A stretch of 64,000 nucleotides of DNA, taken from positions 1 to 64,000 of the forward strand of contig DAMALH010000011.1 in NCBI GenBank assembly GCA_032000125.1, given 5' to 3'. The notes under the pieces are model-generated. The model was not told where the DNA came from and did no database searches. It saw only the letters and a program-made list of their open reading frames with translations. Both the position numbers and the translations under genes were made by a program. Shown in pieces: positions 52,129 through 60,248 of the stretch. Numbering within the stretch: the stretch's first letter is position 1; every line of letters starts with the position of its first letter. Source of the stretch: Dryocola sp032000125 (lineage in GTDB: Bacteria; Pseudomonadota; Gammaproteobacteria; Enterobacterales; Enterobacteriaceae).

Positions 52129-52653
52129 ATGGCGTGGGCGAAATCGCTTACGCTTTGCGTGGCCCTATGTGGTTCTGCCCCGATACAGGCGTTAGAGAAG
52201 GTGCAGTTTACCGGCAATCTGGTTACCGAACCCTGTATTATTCCTGACGGTGAAGACACTATTACGCTAGATTTCGGTACGGTGATTGCCAAATCCCTTT
52301 ATGCCAATCAAAGAAGCCTTAGCCAACCCTTTACCATTCATCTGGCCCAATGCGATCCATCAATAGCCAGCACCGTCAGCGTTACCTTCCACGGCGCTGA
52401 GAGTGCGAGTCTGCCTGGGTTACTGGCGTTAGACGTGGGCAGCAGCGCCGGGGGGATTTCCATCGGCATCGAACGGGAAAACGGTGAATTACAGCCACTC
52501 GATCGGGCTTCACCTGCCATCACGCTGCAAAGCAACGAGAATTTTCTGCAATGGAAGGCTTTTGTCGAGGGAAACCCGGAAGCCATTGCAAAGGAAAATA
52601 TTACGCCCGGGGAATTTAACGCGACGGCGACGTTTGAATTGTCTTACCAGTAG
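52129..52653 (+). CDS. Minor fimbrial subunit (MrpF/G-like)
   Basis: A 174-residue pilin-fold protein. The ATG at 52129 is preceded by a GGGGAG ribosome site and gives a good signal peptide ending IQA. An alternative ATG at 52096 overlaps the preceding stop but lacks a site. The mature part begins LEKVQFTGNLVTEPC, has a second cysteine in LAQCDP, and ends ATFELSYQ, the chaperone/usher donor strand. Confidence 0.85.
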   Translation: MAWAKSLTLCVALCGSAPIQALEKVQFTGNLVTEPCIIPDGEDTITLDFGTVIAKSLYANQRSLSQPFTIHLAQCDPSIASTVSVTFHGAESASLPGLLALDVGSSAGGISIGIERENGELQPLDRASPAITLQSNENFLQWKAFVEGNPEAIAKENITPGEFNATATFELSYQ

Positions 52654-52795
52654 ACATTTAGCACGAAGTCCTGTCGGTACTGTTTACAGCCTGCGCACTG
52701 TCTGTATTGCATTATATCCTGTAATTGTTAGCCATAACCAGGCAGGGTGCGATCGTCAGGGCGTCGGCGCTTATTAATGTCAAGGTAATAAACCA

Positions 52796-53752
52796 ATGTT
52801 TAAAAAAGCCTGGGTAGCTTTAGCCCTCCTGATATTATGCCAGTCCTCTGCGCAGGCGTTTACCTGTCGAACCTCTGATGGCAGCGTTATTCCACCACGG
52901 GGTTCAGAAAAGCCGATAGAAGTGCGCGTCAGTGTCGGGCCGGATTTAATCGAGGGTAAAAATCAGATTATTAACGTTTCACAAATAACCTGTACAAATG
53001 AAGTCGCCAACTGGCATGACTACCTGAAGACAGATACTGATGCGATGATCGTAAATTCCTCTATCTTCAAAGATAACAAGGCCGGATTGCAGATTAACGA
53101 TATGTATCATGACGATCCTGTTCCCCCGGGGAAACAGATCCTGGATATCACCAATAAGCAAACCATGCCGTTGAGTATGAAAATGTTTATTGAGCTAAAA
53201 AAGCAGCCCTCTGCGGATATCCAAATCAGAAAAGGTGATTTGATCGCCCAAATTAACCTGATTCAGAGCAACGATCAGTCCGGTTGCCCTAATTGCGGGC
53301 CATATAAATGGAAGCTGGTGGCCGATAACGATGCGCACTTTGTCACAACCACCTGTACGATAAACAATAATGAGCAAAAAAATGTCGAATTTGGTCAGGT
53401 CCGCCAGGACTTGTTAACGACCGACGCTGCCAGCGCAATGTACACAAAAGAGGAGCCGTTACATTACTCCTGCGACGATAAAACGGTGAGCGAAAAAATA
53501 CTGGTGCGTCTGGTAAGCGATGCTGCTCCTTTTTCCAGTAAGCTGATTAAAACCGATAATTCCAGTATCGGGGTTGCTCTGGTTTATAAAGGGAAGGTTA
53601 TCGCGCCGGAGGATAGCATTGAAACCAGCGTAACTAACGGAGAAGGGCAGGACAATATTCAGTTTGCGTTAGTCAAAGATGATAAAACCTACAGCTCGAT
53701 TCCTACCGGAAGCCTGAAGGGCTCGGCGACGTTAATTTTCAGTGCTCCATAA
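52796..53752 (+). CDS. Probable fimbrial tip adhesin
   Basis: A 318-residue protein with a signal peptide (about 1-21, ending AQA). Its size is twice that of a pilin: an N-terminal domain (about 22-175; starts FTCRTSDGSVIPP, cysteine pair plus CPNC) that should be the receptor-binding part, and a C-terminal pilin domain with cysteines in TTCTIN and YSCDD, ending GSATLIFSAP. This two-domain layout is typical of FimH-like adhesins in MR/P and Stf operons. Receptor unknown. The 142 bases before it hold no gene. Confidence 0.75.
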   Translation: MFKKAWVALALLILCQSSAQAFTCRTSDGSVIPPRGSEKPIEVRVSVGPDLIEGKNQIINVSQITCTNEVANWHDYLKTDTDAMIVNSSIFKDNKAGLQINDMYHDDPVPPGKQILDITNKQTMPLSMKMFIELKKQPSADIQIRKGDLIAQINLIQSNDQSGCPNCGPYKWKLVADNDAHFVTTTCTINNNEQKNVEFGQVRQDLLTTDAASAMYTKEEPLHYSCDDKTVSEKILVRLVSDAAPFSSKLIKTDNSSIGVALVYKGKVIAPEDSIETSVTNGEGQDNIQFALVKDDKTYSSIPTGSLKGSATLIFSAP

Positions 53753-53761
53753 GGCGGTCAT

Positions 53762-54247
53762 TTGAAAGCGTATAATCTCATCCTTTTGTGCCTGCTAAGC
53801 TCTGCCTGCATGGCCGCCGAACAGGGGCCGAAATTTAATTTTTCGGCGACCGTGGTTGCCCCACCACCCTGTAAGATTAACGGTGATAACACGATTAAAG
53901 TAGGTTTTGGCGACGTGGGAATTTCCCATGCTGATGGCGAACATTATAAACAAAACCTAAATATTGATGTGGAATGTGATGCTTCCGCGCCAAAACAACT
54001 GTTATTTAAAGTCATTGGAACGGCTGCTTCATTTAACAGTTCCCTGCTGGCGACCAGTAATAACGATTTGGGTATTAAGTTCTTCAAGGATGATGCTCCC
54101 CTGGAGATGAATACCGAGGTTGATTTTGATAACACTACGAAACATACCATCGAGGCGGCGCCATTGCTTAACCCTGGCATCAGCGGCACCCCATCTGAGA
54201 GCGGCAGTTTTAGCGCAGAAGCGATTCTGTTGGTCAACTATTCATAA
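53762..54247 (+). CDS. Fimbrial subunit, last gene of the operon
   Basis: A 161-residue pilin-fold protein with a probable signal peptide (MKAYNLILLCLLSSACMA). The start codon is TTG, with an AAGGCGG site just upstream and no usable ATG nearby. The mature part has the usual cysteine pair (PPPCKI, VECDAS) and ends EAILLVNYS. Lying after the adhesin gene, it may be a tip adaptor or a terminating subunit. The TTG start would keep its level low. Confidence 0.78.
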   Translation: MKAYNLILLCLLSSACMAAEQGPKFNFSATVVAPPPCKINGDNTIKVGFGDVGISHADGEHYKQNLNIDVECDASAPKQLLFKVIGTAASFNSSLLATSNNDLGIKFFKDDAPLEMNTEVDFDNTTKHTIEAAPLLNPGISGTPSESGSFSAEAILLVNYS

Positions 54248-54268
54248 GCCCGTAGCGTGAGGGCTTAT
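54244..54268 (+). terminator. Hairpin at the end of the fimbrial operon
   Basis: Arms ATAAGCCC and GGGCTTAT surround a nine-base loop, starting inside the last stop codon. There is no T run after it, so it is a weak terminator or mRNA-stabilising hairpin. Confidence 0.5.
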
Positions 54269-54343
54269 CAGAACCGTCGTTAAGCGCTCAGATGCTGCTG
54301 TGTCAGGCTTTGCCAGTTGGTGGTGGCAAAGCCTGCTAACTCC

Positions 54344-54882
54344 TCACACACTCTTCCTTTGTCGCGATGGCAAATGGACTGTCAGCCATAGGGCCTTTAC
54401 CTGTTCCATAACGGCATCAGTCACCTTCGATACCAGCGGCGGTGAGACATCAGCGTCATAAAGTTCTTTAAACGCAGCCGCTATCTCACGGGTTGTCATT
54501 CCTTTGGCATATAACGACAGGATCTGGTTATCCATTCCGGTGCCGGGTCTGGTTTTTCTTCACCAGTTGCGGTTACGCAGTTCCAGGGGACCATCGACAG
54601 TGGTTACGGTCTTTGTGGAGTAGCCGTTACGGGCGATAGCCCGTTTTAGCATGGTTTTTATCGTAGCCGAGGTGGTGGGGCATTTCGGCGTTGAACGCCG
54701 CCTCAACGCCGATGTTCTTAAGCAGACGATCGAACTGGCTGAGAACTTCAGGGATTTTGAGATTTTTGGCCAGTTCGTTAGCCAGAGCCTGCAACTGCTT
54801 TTCGTCCATAAAGTAACCTGCTTTTGATATTGGATTGAACATATCAAAATCAGGCAGTTACACAAATTTATGTACAGGCTTG
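54344..54882 (-). mobile_element. Remnant of an IS256-family insertion sequence
   Basis: A broken transposase gene starts at the ATG at 54809 (MDEKQLQALANELAKNLK), shifts frame near 54640 (into RNGYSTKTVTTVDGPLEL), then continues after an internal deletion with MDNQILSLYAKGMTTREIAAAFKEL and VSPPLVSKVTDAV up to a stop at 54344. These are recognisable pieces of IS256/mutator-type transposases of enterobacteria (normally about 400 residues), but the catalytic centre is gone. A terminal-repeat-like end with GTACATAAATTTGTGTAACTG lies near 54860-54882. Immobile on its own. Confidence 0.8.
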
Positions 54883-54908
54883 TTAGATCAGGTTTGAGCT
54901 AACACAAC

Positions 54909-55214
54909 TCAATGCTGTACCTCTATCTGTGTCCAGCCTTTTCTATACATGCAGTCCTTCACCAGGATATCTCGCTTACTCTCGTTCTCATCACTCGTTG
55001 AGTAGCTTGTATCAGTAGTTTTATGTTTTTCATCTTTAGATGTGTACTTGCCAGAAATTTGATTGTCCGGTGGCAAATCCCTGAGTGCCTGCGCTTTACA
55101 TTGAGTTTCAGCTATGTCTTCCTGCTGTTTGTCGGTGCCGGGCTTAACCCACTGATACTCTACGCAGCCCGTCAGGCTTATCAAGATTAACGTCATAACA
55201 AAGGTCTTTTTCAT
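54909..55214 (-). CDS. Small predicted lipoprotein
   Basis: A 101-residue protein with lipobox LTGC (Cys17) after a short hydrophobic segment. The residue after Cys is Val, so outer membrane sorting is expected. The mature part has a Lys/Asp/Ser/Thr-rich middle and a C-terminal cysteine motif CMYRKGW, common in small enterobacterial and plasmid lipoproteins. I cannot name a family. It lies between the IS remnant and another small envelope gene. Confidence 0.65.
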   Translation of the reverse strand: MKKTFVMTLILISLTGCVEYQWVKPGTDKQQEDIAETQCKAQALRDLPPDNQISGKYTSKDEKHKTTDTSYSTSDENESKRDILVKDCMYRKGWTQIEVQH

Positions 55215-55446
55215 AACAGCCCATCAAAAGTTAAATAAAATTAATTCTAATTTTACTATAATCGATTGCCCATAAACAGAATATCAACACATTTAGCGTT
55301 GCGGGATAGCACCGTCAGGCTGAGGCACTAAAGCCAGCCAAAATTGCAACATCATTCATTATCCTTGCTCCAGCCGATATGGGCCTGAACCACAGAAATA
55401 CTATCCTGAGGGATTTTACTCGCAGCCCTTATTTTATCTTATAAAT

Positions 55447-55827
55447 TCATTTGCTTTTTTCAGCCCATTTTTCAAAAAAAGACTGCTTTCTGCTTATTTC
55501 ACAGTCAGAGATTATTTCTTCGGTGATATATTCTTCCTTACTGTGTTCAACGAGTCGCTTAAATCTGCGCTTTATTTCTTTACCCGCAGGGCTACAGTCT
55601 GCTGAATCGGCCAGATCAATGGCCGCACTGTAAGCAGCGTAACAGTCATCAACATTGTCCGTATGAAGCTTACAACCGCTAAATACGGTATAAGCTAAAT
55701 CAGGGTGACTTTTGTAATAATTAATTTCAGGCGTATTTTTCAACTGAGAGAATATACCCGGAAGTAACATGGCTGAAGCCATGGAAAGTGCAACTATTCC
55801 CGTCAGAACTATATATCTGAACTTCAT
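55447..55827 (-). CDS. Small exported protein, perhaps EexN-like
   Basis: A 126-residue protein with an N-terminal hydrophobic segment (about 4-24) and cysteines in SGCKL, DDCYA, ADCSP and SDCEI. The YYKSHPDLAYTVFSGC segment recalls EexN-type entry-exclusion proteins of conjugative plasmids, which share a Y-(K/L)-x-(H/N)-P...C pattern, but the likeness is slight. The ATG at 55827 has an AAAGG site upstream. It overlaps no intact operon partner. If EexN-like, it would be a plasmid leftover. Confidence 0.5.
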   Translation of the reverse strand: MKFRYIVLTGIVALSMASAMLLPGIFSQLKNTPEINYYKSHPDLAYTVFSGCKLHTDNVDDCYAAYSAAIDLADSADCSPAGKEIKRRFKRLVEHSKEEYITEEIISDCEISRKQSFFEKWAEKSK

Positions 55828-55853
55828 GATGGCACCTTTCTGACATGACTCGT

Positions 55854-56414
55854 TCACAGCTCATGTCTCGTTCGAGAAAGCGTCCGATAGACCGTTGGCC
55901 ATGAAACTGAAAATAATTCAGCAAGGTCACTGATTAAATACTGTCCGGTTTCATGCATTCGGCACAGCTCTTTTTGCTGCTTGTCTGACAACTTAGGTTG
56001 TTTTCCCCGCAGTTTCCCTTTAGCTCGGGCAATGGCCATACCTTCTCTGATCCGCAGGCGTATTAAATCTTCCTCAAATTCGGCAAACGTGGTCAGCACG
56101 TTGAAGAACATTTTCCCCATCGGGTCTGCCGGATCGTAGATGCTGGATCTTGGGGTCAGCTTACCCTCCTTGCCAATAAGGCGTCAGCGATCTCCCTTGC
56201 CGCAGGAACAGAACGGGCCAGACGGTCAAGTTTAGGAACAACCCGCGTGTCTCCACTGAGAACGGCAGACAGTGCATGAGCCAGACCGGGTCGGTGTAGG
56301 TTTAGCCGGTCAGTCCTTTATCGATGTAAATTCTCTCCGATGAGCCACCTGGTCCGAGTAGTGCCTCCTGCTTGTCGGTAGAGAAGCGTGCGTAGCCGAT
56401 GCGTATTTTAGCCA
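55854..56414 (-). pseudogene. Broken serine recombinase (resolvase/invertase) gene
   Basis: The gene starts at 56414 (MAKIRIGYARFSTDKQ, with the catalytic serine in ARFST), reaches an in-frame stop after IDKGLTG, resumes in another frame (VVPKLDRLARSVPAAREIADALLARR), and shifts again into the part read from 56120 (MGKMFFNVLTTFAEFEEDLIRLRIREGMAIARAKGKL), which ends with the helix-turn-helix LISDLAELFSVSWPTVYRTL. At least two frame breaks make it non-functional. The family is TnpR resolvase or a DNA invertase of Tn3-like elements. Confidence 0.85.
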
Positions 56415-56618
56415 TAAACGTGTACGTTTAAAGGCTCATGAAAGCGATTGATATCGTACTATCTATATGAGACAGCAGCAGCGATTTATGGTAACTATAA
56501 AAATTTCTTATACGACCTGCGCAATCTGAAGAAAGAGTAACATACCAGCGCGATACGCGCGGAAAGCGTTTTAGCAATCTCCTGCGCTCTAGTGATACAT
56601 CATGAGACTATATAAAAC

Positions 56619-56650
56619 AAAAAAGGCCATGATTTACAATGGCCTTTTTG
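56619..56650. terminator. Strong terminator upstream of the rep gene end
   Basis: Arms AAAAAGGCCAT and ATGGCCTTTTT with an eight-base loop and a T run form a strong bidirectional terminator. It lies in the 56415-56742 spacer, which otherwise holds no gene that I can see, and could end the minus-strand rep transcript. Confidence 0.8.
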
Positions 56651-56742
56651 TCCTGATGCGACTGAGTGAGACTACGCGAGATCGCGTGAAACCTTACTCG
56701 ATATTGAATCTGAATGTTGAGTATCAGTGATTTTACTTTGAT

Positions 56743-57837
56743 TTAATTGCTTTTTTCATACTCCACATTTTCATTATGTACACGTCTATGTACACAGAAA
56801 ACAGACGCTATACTGAAAATGCCGCTTAGTTGAGCAACACAGCGTGACCACTGCTCCCAAACTGTACGTTTATCGAACAGCTCTATCTCGTGCTCTGCAA
56901 TGAGTCTATCGACCTTGCGAGGCAAACGTGAGCATTGCATAGTTACCAGCATGTAGCGCTTCATTTCAGCGATGCTGGGAGCGTCTGGCAGCGTACAGAG
57001 AAGCCCTCTTTCCAGTAGCTCTTTCCCCAAATCTTTCGAGTAGACCCGGAGTCTTTCGAAGGGATTTCTCATCTCTGAAAGGTGGGCTAGCATCAAAACG
57101 TTACCATTCTTGCTTGTGGGTTTAGCGTTTGGCCTGTACCGAGCCTCAATACGCAAGAATTGCTGATACTCACCAAAATTAATGTTAATGAATTTGGCCC
57201 TTTCCCGAAATACCAGTTTTCTACCGCTGTTAGCATCTACTTTTCCGTAGCAAAGGATGTGTAAAAGAGAGCGGCAACTCCCTATCCTGAGTCCCGGTAA
57301 ACCATTTTCCTTATCAAAATATGCTGTTTTTCCTGAACGTTCTAAGCCCCATGTATAATCATCTAACTTGCATTTATAGATGTCGAGAGCGACATCAATT
57401 TGCGTAATCCATGCCTGCGCAAGCAACTGGTAGAATATTCCTCCTAATCGCCGATTTATCCACGATAACAAATGATCTATTTTTGTGGAATCCATATGTT
57501 GGGGGCGAAAATCTAAACGTATTCCCCCTGTATTACGATTTAGCGGGGAGTAATCTATTCGCAACAGTACAGGTGTGTATTTCTTCTTTCCTCGGAACAA
57601 TAACGCTTTTCGATAAGGTTTACCATCTTTGTTACGGATGTATTGAACGCGATATTGTTTGAATTCCTTGTGTCTCATCCTTTTCAGTTTGGCATATGTA
57701 ATCTTCATTTCGGTGCTCTCATCGAATAGACTTACAACACATAGTTTATCAACTCGCATTTTTAACTTTTGATCTCTGGTATTCATGCCAATATCAAGTG
57801 AACAACAAAATTCTATGTTGCGTTTGTTAAGTTTCAT
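56743..57837 (-). CDS. Probable replication initiator (Rep_trans/RstA-like)
   Basis: A 364-residue basic protein. The central part (DYSPLNRNTGGIRLDFRPQHM, then a WITQIDVALDIYK segment near 142-154, FLRIEARYR near 223-231) follows the pattern of rolling-circle replication initiators of the Rep_trans/RstA group found in filamentous phages and small plasmids. I cannot point with certainty to the nicking tyrosine. It lies 113 bases after an AlpA-like regulator gene on the same strand. Base use is clearly more AT-rich than in the backbone. No Zot-like or coat gene is next to it, so this is not a full inovirus. Confidence 0.6.
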   Translation of the reverse strand: MKLNKRNIEFCCSLDIGMNTRDQKLKMRVDKLCVVSLFDESTEMKITYAKLKRMRHKEFKQYRVQYIRNKDGKPYRKALLFRGKKKYTPVLLRIDYSPLNRNTGGIRLDFRPQHMDSTKIDHLLSWINRRLGGIFYQLLAQAWITQIDVALDIYKCKLDDYTWGLERSGKTAYFDKENGLPGLRIGSCRSLLHILCYGKVDANSGRKLVFRERAKFININFGEYQQFLRIEARYRPNAKPTSKNGNVLMLAHLSEMRNPFERLRVYSKDLGKELLERGLLCTLPDAPSIAEMKRYMLVTMQCSRLPRKVDRLIAEHEIELFDKRTVWEQWSRCVAQLSGIFSIASVFCVHRRVHNENVEYEKSN

Positions 57838-57868
57838 TTATATCCCCTACATAAATAACTATTGGTAC

Positions 57869-57904
57869 GGGATAGTGAGTATTGAATCAGATAATCACTA
57901 TCCC
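57869..57904. repeat. Perfect 10-bp inverted repeat upstream of the rep gene
   Basis: Arms GGGATAGTGA and TCACTATCCC flank a 16-base loop, 31 bases before the rep ATG. It may be the hairpin of a double-strand origin for rolling-circle replication, an operator, or an attenuator. The sequence alone does not decide. Confidence 0.6.
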
Positions 57905-57950
57905 TATAGATGTGCATATAACGTGCTATTAGAGCGATGAGCTTTTTTGC

Positions 57951-58175
57951 TCAATTTCTTCTTATTTCTGATAACGGTACTTTCTGGCGGCTGGCAATCC
58001 ACAGCTGTACTTCCTCTTCTCTCCACGCTACTGAGCGAGAAGATGCGTTTACACCACCAGTCAGGCGAACTGGTTCAGGGAAATGACCTGCTTTGATTTG
58101 GCGATAGAGCGTAGCGCGTGAGAAAGCACAGTATTCAAGGACTGTTTTGATCTTGATTAGGCGTAGATCAGTCAT
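57951..58175 (-). CDS. AlpA-family DNA-binding regulator
   Basis: A 74-residue MerR-like winged HTH protein: LIKIKTVLEYCAFSRATLYRQI, then GHFPEPVRLTGG and WREEEVQLWIASR, the standard AlpA pattern. AlpA proteins activate excision or replication genes of prophages and satellites; here the target is presumably the rep gene downstream. A frame extends up to 58205, but the ATG at 58175 gives the usual length. Divergent from the ribbon-helix-helix-like gene. Confidence 0.85.
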   Translation of the reverse strand: MTDLRLIKIKTVLEYCAFSRATLYRQIKAGHFPEPVRLTGGVNASSRSVAWREEEVQLWIASRQKVPLSEIRRN

Positions 58176-58325
58176 GGTTAAAACCTGTTTAGTTAACGCA
58201 TCCAATTGATGCGACCAGTCTTTACAGATTTATGAATGCGTAAATTTTTAATTATTTTTTATCTATATATCAATGTGTTGTAGTGGATCTGTCTGCGCGA
58301 TGGTTTGGTTTTTTTGATCCTTCTT

Positions 58326-58340
58326 ATCTGACGATCAGAT
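58326..58340. promoter_or_regulatory. Distal operator ATCTGA-N3-TCAGAT
   Basis: ATCTGACGATCAGAT is a 15-base palindrome with a three-base centre. The same sequence with one changed base recurs 46 bases downstream. Together they bracket the probable promoter of the gene at 58418. Confidence 0.7.
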
Positions 58341-58371
58341 TAGTGTGCTTGAATGCAATAGTTTTGTGCTA

Positions 58372-58386
58372 ATCTGATGATCAGAT
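58372..58386. promoter_or_regulatory. Proximal operator ATCTGA-N3-TCAGAT
   Basis: ATCTGATGATCAGAT is the second copy. A TTGAAT/TAATCT promoter pair with short spacing lies between and over the two copies, so a protein bound to both could loop or block it. The ATG of the open frame at 58385 overlaps this site, which supports the later start at 58418. Confidence 0.7.
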
Positions 58387-58417
58387 GCAAAGTGGCTTGA
58401 TTCAAATAGGAAAAATC

Positions 58418-58981
58418 ATGGTTAAGAAAAATGAAATTCGAGAAGAAGCAGAATTGGCTCATCGGCGTGAGAAATACATTGAATATCAAAACAGACGCAA
58501 GGAAAAATTGGATAAGCTTGGGGATAAAAAGTTGTCAATAAGACTCGATGACTCTCATTATGATAAGCTAATCGAATTATGTGAGACTCTGGGTTATCGT
58601 CGCCCAGAGAAAGGGAAATATAACCTTATAGAAACATACTCGGGAGTTATGAAGTATCTATTGAGAATTTCAGATTCTATAACGAAGTACATACCAAAAA
58701 CAGAAGGCTCTCAGGAATTACTGCACTTACATCAGCTCACTGGTCATTTAAAACACGAATTAGATTTAAATAATGAAGAGATATTAAATGAGCTAAAAAA
58801 TAATGGTGTCCAAATACCTCTATCGCCGCTCGGAAATACAGTGAAACAAGTAAAACATGATGAACTGAGAGCTTTGAATAGTAAAGTTACTAAATTTGAA
58901 ATAGACAAATTTGTTGAAGACCTTTTATGCGAAGAAAAGGTCGTTGAGAAAATGATAGAAATGGATAAAAAAATCCCTTGA
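58418..58981 (+). CDS. Ribbon-helix-helix-like protein
   Basis: A 187-residue, highly charged protein. Residues about 37-80 (KKLSIRLDDSHYDKLIELCETLGY) read as a beta strand plus helix and could be a ribbon-helix-helix DNA-binding unit; the rest is helical and Lys/Glu-rich. The ATG at 58418 has an AGGA site. It may be the repressor that binds the twin operators, or a plasmid-type copy-control or partition protein. I do not recognise the family with confidence. AT-rich base use marks it as acquired. Confidence 0.55.
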   Translation: MVKKNEIREEAELAHRREKYIEYQNRRKEKLDKLGDKKLSIRLDDSHYDKLIELCETLGYRRPEKGKYNLIETYSGVMKYLLRISDSITKYIPKTEGSQELLHLHQLTGHLKHELDLNNEEILNELKNNGVQIPLSPLGNTVKQVKHDELRALNSKVTKFEIDKFVEDLLCEEKVVEKMIEMDKKIP

Positions 58982-59029
58982 TTGTGAATTTTGCAAGATA
59001 TTGGCTAAAATAGCCATAGCTTATTATTG

Positions 59030-59407
59030 TTATTTGGTATATTCATCAAGAAGCATTATTAATATACGCCTCTGTTCATGCGTTAAACGAGGCCATATCT
59101 GATCAAACCGATTTTTCAAATCGGCATCCTTGACTGGCACAAAATCTTGTTGACTCTTAGTTTCATTGTCTAATGTCGAAAAGCAGTCAATAAAAAACCA
59201 ACTAATAGGTGTATTCAATTTAATAGCGATGTTAACAAGATGTGCCACATTGATCTTGTTTGTACCACGTTCATAGCGCGAGAGTTGCTGATGAGAGATA
59301 TCGACAAGTTCGGCCAGGTGCTGAGCTGTTATCCCTAGCTCTTTACGTCGCATCTGAATGCGCTGCCCTACCTGTTTATCTGCACTATCTGAAGATAGCT
59401 GAGCCAT
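59030..59407 (-). CDS. XRE-family repressor-like regulator
   Basis: A 125-residue protein with a Cro/C1-type helix-turn-helix (about 14-70: RIQMRRKELGITAQHLAELVDISHQQLSRYERGTNKI), followed by a short helical tail. It is the kind of regulator that governs prophages, plasmids or restriction-modification genes. It is divergent from the CHAT-like gene with a 230-base gap that could hold a shared control region; the gap contains a hairpin at 59606-59628. Confidence 0.88.
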   Translation of the reverse strand: MAQLSSDSADKQVGQRIQMRRKELGITAQHLAELVDISHQQLSRYERGTNKINVAHLVNIAIKLNTPISWFFIDCFSTLDNETKSQQDFVPVKDADLKNRFDQIWPRLTHEQRRILIMLLDEYTK

Positions 59408-59605
59408 ATACCACCACTCCCTTTAATGTCTATAGATGGAAGTTTGTGGGCTTTTTGCTCTTGTATGAATATCATCTATGGATTATAAATGTGTTTTTGC
59501 TCTTCTATGGCTATTTGATGAGGTGCTGAACTGAGATGTGCGAAGTCATATGGCTTTTACAGTAACCATGCTTATCAAGGATGGTCCATATTGATACATC
59601 GGTTA

Positions 59606-59628
59606 AAAGACCATCATTGAAGGTCTTT
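59606..59628 (+). repeat. Leader hairpin before the CHAT-like gene
   Basis: Arms AAAGACC and GGTCTTT with a nine-base loop end 13 bases before the start codon. The hairpin could act as an attenuator or cover the GCGAGAG ribosome site. The rest of the 59408-59641 spacer shows nothing that I can assign. Confidence 0.4.
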
Positions 59629-59641
59629 GTGGGCGAGAGTA

Positions 59642-60226
59642 ATGAAAAAACAGAAAATACTTATTATTGAATCACGCAGCGATCTGGATATTTATGATGA
59701 GAGATACGAGGGAAATACACTAAGGAAGGTTTTGGAGTTACAAGGTGTAGCTGCAAAATGTACTGAAGTAGTTAATGAAGGAATGCTAGTAAAGGCATTA
59801 AAAATAGCACAACGAGAACACATTAAATATGTACATATCAGTGCTCACGGTTCATGTGATGGTTTTATTTTAACAGACGAAGGTTTTATTACATGGAGGG
59901 ATTTTGATCGTATAGCGTGGCCTATATTAAGAGGTAAATGTATTTGCTTTTCAAGCTGTTCAGTCGGTAGGGGCGCGGAGAAAATATTTAATTTCCATAA
60001 GTCTTTTTGTAACGCGATCATTGGACCCACAAGAGATATTACTTGGGGAGAGGGGCTTGTTGCATATTCTGCATTTTATCACAGAGCACAATCGTATGAG
60101 AAATCATCCTTCCAGGATGTTCGGGTAATGAATAATATTGTTGGTGCGGGCACGTTCAGACTCATAGAGTCACCATATATATCATCTACCTACACAATTG
60201 ATGGTTCTCTAAAAAAAATTCATTAG
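59642..60226 (+). CDS. Small CHAT/caspase-like protein
   Basis: A 194-residue protein with the two hallmarks of a caspase-fold (clan CD) peptidase of the CHAT type: HISAHG (His69-Gly70) after a hydrophobic strand, and CFSSCSVGRG with Cys106 after another strand. The spacing of about 37 residues is normal. The protein is nearly just the peptidase domain, without repeats or a sensor part. CHAT proteases act in several bacterial defence systems with partner sensors or gasdermin-type substrates. Here it is followed after 22 bases by a secreted LprI-domain protein. Cellular target unknown. Confidence 0.65.
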   Translation: MKKQKILIIESRSDLDIYDERYEGNTLRKVLELQGVAAKCTEVVNEGMLVKALKIAQREHIKYVHISAHGSCDGFILTDEGFITWRDFDRIAWPILRGKCICFSSCSVGRGAEKIFNFHKSFCNAIIGPTRDITWGEGLVAYSAFYHRAQSYEKSSFQDVRVMNNIVGAGTFRLIESPYISSTYTIDGSLKKIH

Positions 60227-60248
60227 GTTCGTATAATAAGGGTATCTC

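Noticed and set aside
56743..60000. Complete inovirus prophage
   Set aside because: A Rep-like gene is present, but no Zot, coat or adsorption genes.
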